This document shows, in pieces, positions 58,273 through 64,000 of a stretch of 64,000 bases of DNA. The position numbers and the translations under genes are program-made. Positions within the stretch are counted from its first letter, which is position 1. Each line of letters begins with the position of its first letter. This DNA comes from Axinella damicornis. Lineage: Eukaryota; Porifera; Demospongiae; Axinellida; Axinellidae. The notes under the pieces were generated by a model. It ran no database searches and was not told the origin of the DNA. It worked only from the letters and a program-made list of their open reading frames with translations. The stretch is from contig OZ007518.1 of the NCBI GenBank assembly GCA_963931865.1, positions 9,352,361 through 9,416,360 of the forward strand, in the 5' to 3' direction.

Positions 58273-59011
58273 CTTCCCAGGCCTGCACTGTTTTCAGTTG
58301 CACAATGAATGGGGCAGTCAAGTCTGTACCAATGTTGTTTTAGTTAACTAGAACTAAAACTATAATGCATTTTAGTATGGCATATTTCACTTTAGTAATT
58401 AAAACTAAAACTAAAATGAGGACTGTCTCAGCCTGTTAATTAAAACTACAACTAAACTAGAATGAAAATCACCCAAAAATAAACTAAAGAGCCTTTACTA
58501 ACCCTTTTGAGATTTAGTAATTAAAACTAAAAGTAAACTAAACAATGTGACTTCTACCTAATTAAAACCAAAAACTAAACTATTTCAGTTTTAGATAACT
58601 AAAACAACATTGGTCTGTACCCGGCACTGTACATGGTCATGTGATTCCTGTTTGTGTACTATGCCGTCACCAATAGTTCTGCCATAGAAACATCTCCTGT
58701 ACTGTTTACCCATTCTGCCCAGTGGACTGCCCGACTCTCCTTCCATATTCCTGATTCCAAGACTATGAGTGTGTTCTCAGATTATGATACTCCCACTGTT
58801 CTGTCCACAATGTCCCCTGCAGGAACTGGATGAGCCCAGGTGCAGGGATGTGAAGCTCCGTCCTCCCAGTACCAGCCCCCACTGCCAGTTCCGTGATGTC
58901 ACCACGGACGGTGGTGGGTTTGTCACCGTACTTCTGGAGAACCCCGTGGGGTGTAGGGTAGTGGAGAACGGGAGGGAGGAGGATTTTGCTAGGAAACTGT
59001 TTCAGAAATGA
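45356..59011 (+). CDS. IARS1: Cytosolic isoleucyl-tRNA synthetase, 29 exons
   Basis: Exons: 45356-45550, 45848-45961, 46595-46681, 47331-47465, 47564-47648, 47883-48012, 48169-48360, 48614-48800, 49144-49235, 50464-50562, 51189-51315, 51469-51542, 51821-51910, 52190-52294, 52904-52990, 53207-53435, 53666-53780, 54319-54410, 54507-54623, 54731-54807, 54883-54985, 55428-55511, 55630-55745, 56120-56224, 56908-57063, 57284-57484, 57734-57934, 58079-58216, 58823-59011. All phases fit; 1,240 residues (human 1,262). Class I enzyme charging tRNA-Ile. Seen: HYGH (55-58, the HIGH motif), [11 protein letters not shown] (about 223, editing domain), KMSKR (604-608), anticodon-binding region and animal-type C-terminal extension. 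Three single-base breaks: extra base at 47906, missing G near 48278-48281 and near 55656. Since the flanking frames are fully conserved, assembly error is likelier than decay. Confidence 0.95.
46089..46479. mobile_element. 391-bp foldback MITE in IARS1 intron 2
   Basis: TAGCCTCGTTCCCAGGCC end and its complement, flanked by exact 9-bp CCAGATTTA at 46080-46088 and 46480-46488. Interior homologous to 8861-9170. Confidence 0.85.
47160..47320. repeat. (CTCC)n tract at the acceptor of IARS1 exon 4
   Basis: A long CTCC tetranucleotide repeat runs to within 15 bases of the exon 4 acceptor (47330). The same arrangement, with looser repeats, precedes exons 9, 11, 14, 22 and 25. Confidence 0.85.
49880..50396. 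mobile_element. 517-bp MITE with TACCGTATAGCGGG ends in IARS1 intron 9
   Basis: Left end TACCGTATAGCGGGAAAATT and right end ending CCCGCTATACGGTA are inverted repeats, with extra GCGAAATT-type sub-terminal repeats. TA lies at both edges. It shares the TACCGTA terminus with the elements at 16289-16989 and 27740-28494 but not their interiors. Confidence 0.8.
50569..51180. repeat. (CTCC)n compound tract in IARS1 intron 10
   Basis: About 600 bp of CCCT/CTCC repeats with a diverged higher-order unit around CTCGTGATCCCTACTCCTTC. It runs from just after the donor at 50563 to just before exon 11 (51189). Large open frames on both strands here are repeat artefacts. Confidence 0.9.
51630..51810. repeat. 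21-bp tandem repeat GATCATGTGACCATCCTCCCT
   Basis: About seven units, some carrying AATATC in place of ACCATC, in the intron before IARS1 exon 13. Confidence 0.85.
52370..52735. repeat. Dispersed repeat C (third copy)
   Basis: Same sequence family as 41900-42640, here in IARS1 intron 14. A fragment of its flank (GGCAGAAACAGCACTC) also recurs near 53490. Confidence 0.7.
53790..54230. repeat. G-rich minisatellite in IARS1 intron 17
   Basis: Irregular units built on GGGGTGGGGAGGGGGAGTCT and AGTGGGGTGGGG. The G-rich strand is the transcribed RNA strand and has strong G-quadruplex potential. Confidence 0.9.
55749..56063 (+). repeat. 63-bp tandem repeat (5 units), open in the IARS1 frame
   Basis: Five units of 63 bp start three bases into IARS1 intron 23. 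As 63 is a multiple of 3, the upstream exon's frame reads straight through as a 21-residue repeat (CDWLIGSL...[11 protein letters not shown]) to a stop near 56088. Comparison with other IARS proteins shows the real protein skips it. Confidence 0.9.
56360..56885. repeat. 34-bp pyrimidine-rich tandem repeat in IARS1 intron 24
   Basis: About 15 units of TCAATCTTTCCCTCCCTCCC plus TCATCATCTCTGCC or variants, ending 20 bases before the exon 25 acceptor. The plus-strand open frame through it is an artefact. Confidence 0.9.
58331..58612. mobile_element. 282-bp AT-rich MITE with AATGTTGTTTTAGTTA ends
   Basis: Left end AATGTTGTTTTAGTTA and the right end are inverted repeats. Exact 9-bp direct repeats GTCTGTACC flank it at 58322-58330 and 58613-58621. 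The interior is mainly repeats of ACTAAAACTAAA. It lies in IARS1 intron 28. Confidence 0.8.
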
Positions 59012-60238
59012 ACTGTGATTGGAACGTTTCTTATCAGTGCTCTAGTCTGTTGATAATGCAATTCTTCATGTGAGAGAATACATTGTAAGTTTCTCCAAGG
59101 GGGTACAGGATAATTACCAGCCACCCATAATTATTACATGTAGCTGTCCTATATAGCCGATCGAGATGGCAGGTGCATGGATGTCAGGCCGGGTTGCACT
59201 GATATCGAGCTGGGAGCGGGTATACATCGTGGCGCAGCGAGGTGTGGCCGGAGTCCTACAGTATACAGCGTGGAGGAGGTGCATGTGTAAGTGATCAGCC
59301 ATGCAGTCGTGTGTGTGAGCAAGTGACTATATTTGCTCATGGTTGGGAGTTCAGGGCATCTGAGAGTAGTGAGCAAAAGGGAGGCTAGGTTGGGTAGAAG
59401 GGTCTAGAACCTTTGGACCAATTTATACCTCAAAATCTTGCCGATCCAATCAGATTGTAGCTGTTGTGTGTGATATTTCTATTTGCTCAGTGCAGCCAGA
59501 ATGATTGAGATTCACAGGCCGGGACTCGAGTGACTGCAGCTATGGCGTGACAAGCTTGCCAAGTTGAGTGGTCTAAAGTTCTAGAACTTTCTTGTGCATA
59601 CATGCACACTGCATGGACGCGTGATCACGTGCTGGAGAAAGAGAAGTGCTAGCTTGTTACGCTACATGTATATGCTGTGATGTGGTTATTCCCCTCGATC
59701 CACTTCCACAGGATCTGCTGACTCTTGCAAGCTAGACCCAACCATCACCAGCACGTGACTCATAGCATCACACAGCTACAGAGCTAGAGGGCTAGCTAGG
59801 GAGGGTCTGGCCAACAGCAGCCAGAGACTATAATCTTGGTCCTCACAACAACTGCTGTATCAGCTCATTATGTCAAATGCTTGCCCTCCCAGGCTCGCCC
59901 CATGCAACATCAACACTTCTAGATCTATAAGAAGAACTTCACAGCTCACCATTGGCCACAAGATGTGAGGATGAGCCGACGACATGACACACTGCTGCAG
60001 AATTCAATTTTCTGTATACTAACTAAGAGAGATCGTCAGGCTCTACAGAAAACCCAAAACTTACTTTGTTGAAATTCATGCTTGGTATTTCGCGCTTCGT
60101 TATTCAATAGCATTTCTCCAGATTAAAAGAATTATTATTACAAAAAATACAAAACAATTACAAGGAAAAAAGCATTTACATAAATCAAGCGTCAAAACTC
60201 GTTCTCATGTCAGGAAGTGTTCTGGGAATGAGGTTACG
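59012..60238. other. Intergenic region between convergent IARS1 and Kelch genes
   Basis: About 1.2 kb with no gene and no strong repeat. Short open frames at 59114-59376 on the minus strand have no recognisable product. An A-rich stretch lies near 60120-60175. Confidence 0.5.
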
Positions 60239-61886
60239 TCACATCGCAGCTACGTCGACTCGGATAGTTAGTTTGCCATTGCTATCACGTCCTCCTGCAA
60301 CCAGGAGCTCACCGCTGGGTAGCAGTGTGCATGCACACTCTGAGCGTGCAGTAGGTAACTCCCCAACCTGCTTCCAATTGTTCGTGGCAGGCTGGTAGAC
60401 GTGGATGGCTGTACTGCGATCGTTGCCATGGCAACCCCCAACGGCTAACAAAGCTCCGTGGAGCGTAATGGCGGCAGATCTCTCCAGTGGAGGTGCGTGG
60501 AGGGTGCGCCATGACTTGACAGTGTTGGCGCTATCAGTACTCACAAGGTCGGGGAGGGACACAACGAGTGTCGTGGTCAGTGACCCCCCTACAAGGTATA
60601 GTTCGTCTTGTACGATGGCGGTTGTCACGTGACTGCACGTCACTGGCAGCGGTGTCGTGGACAGCCATTGTCGAGTGTCTGTGTTGAGGAGGTCAACTGC
60701 GGCTAGGTCGTTATAGTAGTACCCACCTGCCACCACCAGCCACTGGTTGTGTGTGGCTACTGCTGGTGACCTGCGAGGTGTGGGCATGGGGGGGTACGGG
60801 TGAGTCCACTGGTGGGACACTCCCTTCCTCTCCCACACTGCAATCTCATTGGTCGCCCGCCCAGTGGATGGATCCAGACCGCCCACGAGTGTGAGCTTCT
60901 TCTTCACGGCAGCCATTGCAAAGTACCTGCATTGATAGTGTTCCAGTCTCACCCACTGGTCTGACTCATACTGACAGCAGGGCCGTCGGAAGCACAGAGG
61001 AAGTGGTAAGGCCAATGTGCAGCACCAGCGCGCGTATAACGCGCGCTAGCTAGAGGGGTCTGGGGGCATGCCCCCCCAGGAAATTTTTTGATATTCATGC
61101 TCTCTGAGGCTACTTTTAGAGCCTTCTGTGATAAAAGCACACATTTTAGCTGAGACAAAATTACCATCTGTTGCACACACAGTGCACACACCAATACAGA
61201 AAACATTTATTTTGCTGTGCTGAGAGGCTTTCGCCTATATCGTGCGTTGTAGCCGGAAGTGCAATTGTCTTCAGTACGGCATCTTTGTGACACGCGCTGG
61301 CTTCATGAGCTGCAATTCTTACCGAGGCATCTTTCCAGTTACTATACCCTGTTGAAATATAGGTAGTCTCAAGGTTGGTAGACGAATGGAGCTTGTGTTC
61401 TTTGTAGGCTTTCACGCACGTGAACAGAAGGCCAACTCGCGTTCTTCATCGTAGTGTAGCCACTTCGATCCAACGAGCAAACCACTGAGGTTGGAACGAT
61501 CTCTTCACAACGCTTTTTTTTCCCGAATTCCGCTTTGGAAACTTGAAGGACAAGGTTTTCCGCAAGTAAAGGAGTTGGTAGCTTCGCTTGGAAATACTTT
61601 GACAGTGACATTTTATACTAGAATTAATTGCACGTGCTCGCGCACACATTCTATTTATAAAAAAAAAATTCAACGTCTGAAAAAAGTGGTGCGGCCAAAG
61701 CCGCACCGGCCGCACCGCTTCCGACGGCCTTGGACAGACTGTGCGGTCATCACTGTATGTCCCTCCTCCTCCGATGTACAGCTTCTCCTCCACCATCACA
61801 CAGTGTGGGGAGTTCATCCCCCACGGCAGGTCACTGTGCCGCCTCCACCTCAGTGTGAGAGGCTGTAACTCACTGGGGGGACGTGC
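60239..61886 (-). CDS. Kelch-repeat protein, 3' part, coding exon split by a transposon
   Basis: The minus-strand exon starts at a CAG acceptor (61888-61887) and ends at the TGA at 60239. With the insertion at 60978-61732 and one flanking copy of GACAG removed, it is one unbroken frame of about 300 codons. It shows at least six Kelch blades, each with a hydrophobic strand ending in GG: LYIGGG, LTLVGG, WLVVAGG, ELYLVGG, ALLAVGG, ELLVAGG. Kelch blades form a beta-propeller that usually binds protein partners. The join reads DRTVC-QYESDQW, the correct blade pattern. The 5' part of the gene is not recognised between 61887 and 64000, so any N-terminal domain and the partner are unknown. Unless the element is spliced out, absent in other alleles or a chimera, the gene as printed is interrupted. 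Confidence 0.75.
60978..61732 (-). mobile_element. hAT-like transposon fragment inserted in the Kelch exon
   Basis: Terminal inverted repeats CAGGGCCGTCGGAAGC (60978-60993) and its complement (61717-61732, one mismatch) bound a 755-bp element. GACAG direct repeats flank it at 60973-60977 and 61733-61737. On its minus strand it has broken pieces of the N-terminal region of a TTF/ZMYM-type hAT transposase: RSFQPQWFARW, then WLHYDEERELAF, then KAYKEHKLHSS, SNWKDASVRIAAHEASACHK and LPATTHDIGESLSAQQ, in different frames. The catalytic region is absent, so it cannot move on its own. Confidence 0.8.
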
Positions 61887-64000
61887 CTGGGACAGAGAAG
61901 ACACAGTGTGTGTCATAGAGCGGCCATTACTGAAAATTTCTCAGCCAGCAGCGGCTTCTTTGTTGGCACAACAACTATTATGGGCTGTAGGTAAACAAAT
62001 AGCTAATTTAATTATGTCAAAATGCTAATTGCATGGTGTGTAAAGTATATTCCAGCGTATGGAAACACACCTGCACTATATTGCCGGCAGAATTATTACA
62101 CTCCTGGTATAGGAAAAATTGTGCCGCGTAATATAATATAATATAATATATATAATGTTCGAGTACTTAGGCTTGGCCTACAGAAATTCTGCCTACACCG
62201 CCGTGATCACTATCATGCCCTGACCTGAATGTAAAAAGTTGGTGCTGAAACTCACCTTGGTGGTGGAGATATGAGCTCTTTTGTCTCGCCGTGGTCGCCA
62301 TTGCTCCAGCGCTCTCTTCGACTTCCGGTGGCAGTACCGTTCATAGGAAAGGCACACGAAGATTCTGACCACACGGCCGTGATCGCTGTCGTTCACTGAC
62401 GCTTACATGCCCAAACTCACCGTGCTGGCTAAGTTGTGAGTGCTGTAGTAATGTCTTGTCTTCCTTTTGGTCGCCATTGCTCGCGATCGTGGTTGCCACG
62501 TGGCATGTGCGTTAATTGGAATGAATTACAATACTTAGCTTGCGCTAAACCGGTTGCATCGCGGCTACCAGGAGTGCGGTTGCCCCTCGAAGTGTTCATA
62601 ATAATAATATGACATCATAGAAGTGGTGGACGCCCCAGGGGCATGTGTTTTTCTCTCGCAATGAGTTACTGTAATTCTACCTCTTCTAACGCAATCTCAC
62701 GAGTACTAGTAGTACCTGATGCTGGAGAAATAATATGTAACAAGCTCACAGTATCACAGCTGCATTTTATTTCCACCAATTCCTATGACATCATACTTAT
62801 GTAATTACAAATTACAGGTACCATACATTGCAAGTCTGTGGTGGATATTTGTTGCAGTACGGCTAAACATTGACTTGTGAAGCTGTTGCCATGTAAGCCA
62901 TGGTTGCAAACATTTTTTTCTGTATAGTCCACCACAAAATGCCCACATATGGTACATGTAATAGCTTCAACCATCATAGCTAGTTATAGCTCCATAGCTT
63001 GTGACTTTGCTAGCTATAGCTGTGCTTTGAGTTAGTAAAATGCACTTCTTCAAATTATGCTCTTTAGGCAACTTACATACGAAAGCTGAAAAAAAAATGG
63101 CAGCTGCACATGGAGCTATCCAACTAGCTAGGAAACTTGAACACAAGTTTGAGCTTACCATATGTTTGGCTAGCAACTAGCCCTCAGGCAATTCTCTAGC
63201 TGTAGCCTGACTCACTAAACCAGCAACAAAGCTAAACAGCTAGCTAGCTAGCTAGGAGCTAGCTACTCAACTAGAACTCTTCTTGCAAACAACTCAACAC
63301 TGTCACTATGGAAATCTACAGCAGCTGCACTTTGAAATATTTGGCGCCTTCCAGACTTTGTGGAGCCAAATTATTTACAGGTAGGTACTAGGTACACTGT
63401 ATACATGTACAAGCCACAGTGCATGTAGTAGCTATGAAGTGCATGCACTGGATGCAACAGTTTAGAATGGACTTGTTGCAGCATGCATGCACCAGCTAAT
63501 GATAAATTTCCTACCTACATTGGGAACAGCCCCTGCAATAGTTCATGCAGTAGCTATGAAGTGCACTGCCAGTTTAGAATGGACTTGTTGGCATGCACCA
63601 GCTAATGATATAATTCCACCTACATTGGGATAGGCAATTACGTCACGTTACCCGTGGCATTTCCGTATACTATCCGGAAGCCGCCATCTTGGAGGACCGA
63701 AATACATTTGGCTTCATTATTAAATCCCTACCTACATTGGGAATAGTGATCCCGCAATGGTACAGGGAACCTGTGGATGGTCAACTCACATGTGGCTGTT
63801 GAGGTGGAGATTGCAATCGTGCTACACGCTCATCTCTGGTTGCAGTTTGAGCCTGTACGTGAAAATGCACCGTATATGAATCTCTTTATGAAGCCAAATC
63901 TGGTTTATGGTTAATACTCCTCCCAGTATTTTTTGAGTGGATGGAGGCTGACATGTGGTTGCCCTCCAGTGTATATACACTATACATATACGAGACTAGT
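61887..64000. other. Repeat-rich 5' flank or intron of the Kelch gene
   Basis: No exon recognised. It contains dispersed repeat A at about 62100-62600 and a short (TAATA)n at 62139-62156. An imperfect duplication around GTGCATGTAGTAGCTATGAAG lies at about 63420-63500 and 63540-63610. The region may be a long intron or promoter of the Kelch gene. Confidence 0.5.
62100..62600 (+). repeat. Dispersed repeat A (plus-oriented copy)
   Basis: Reverse-complement homologue of 15775-16289 and partial homologue of 2953-3105. Landmarks: CACTCCTGGTATAGG at the left, GACCACACGGCCGTGATCGC in the middle and GGTTGCCACGTGGCATGTGC at the right. Confidence 0.7.

Noticed and set aside
61161..61611. Minus-strand frames that could be read as an independent zinc-finger gene
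   Set aside because: They are broken pieces of a TTF/ZMYM-type hAT transposase bounded by terminal inverted repeats within the Kelch exon, not a host gene.

Overview
This window is eukaryotic nuclear DNA from a metazoan. Its genes have many exons with GT-AG introns, and the products (glypican, the germline scaffold ASZ1/GASZ, LolA-like membrane glycoproteins, cytosolic isoleucyl-tRNA synthetase) are animal proteins. The short introns, dense small foldback transposons, G/C homopolymers and gene content suggest an early-branching animal, possibly a sponge. That last step is inference; nothing in the window names the species.

Layout. About 3.6-8.5 kb (minus): a three-exon gene for a secreted/type I membrane protein with two LolA-like domains. 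About 8.6-22.1 kb: a long gene-poor stretch of repeats and small DNA transposons. About 22.1-27.0 kb and 28.7-36.7 kb (plus): two tandem six-exon glypican genes with identical intron phases; each carries a different apparent frameshift in its large third exon. About 38.1-45.1 kb (minus): a nine-exon ASZ1 (GASZ) orthologue with ankyrin repeats, a SAM domain and a C-terminal membrane anchor. It is head-to-head, with 263 bp between start codons, with a 29-exon IARS1 gene (plus, 45.4-59.0 kb) whose 1,240 codons can be followed almost residue for residue. About 60.2-61.9 kb (minus): the 3' part of a Kelch-repeat gene whose coding exon is split by a 755-bp hAT-like transposon. From 61.9 kb to the end: repeats only.

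The genes do not form one pathway. The two glypicans are a local duplication. ASZ1 and IARS1 are linked by a probable bidirectional promoter. The repeat fraction is unusually legible: a foldback MITE family with 9-bp target duplications (down to 27 bp long), three elements with TACCGTA ends, two with CAAGGGG ends, and intronic minisatellites that have copied splice-site sequence from neighbouring exons. IARS1, an essential gene, also shows three single-base frame breaks, two of them in short G runs, so some frameshifts here may be assembly errors. I did not find a clearly novel multi-gene system. The most unusual items are the transposon-split Kelch exon, the 9-bp-TSD micro-MITEs and the splice-site-bearing minisatellites.
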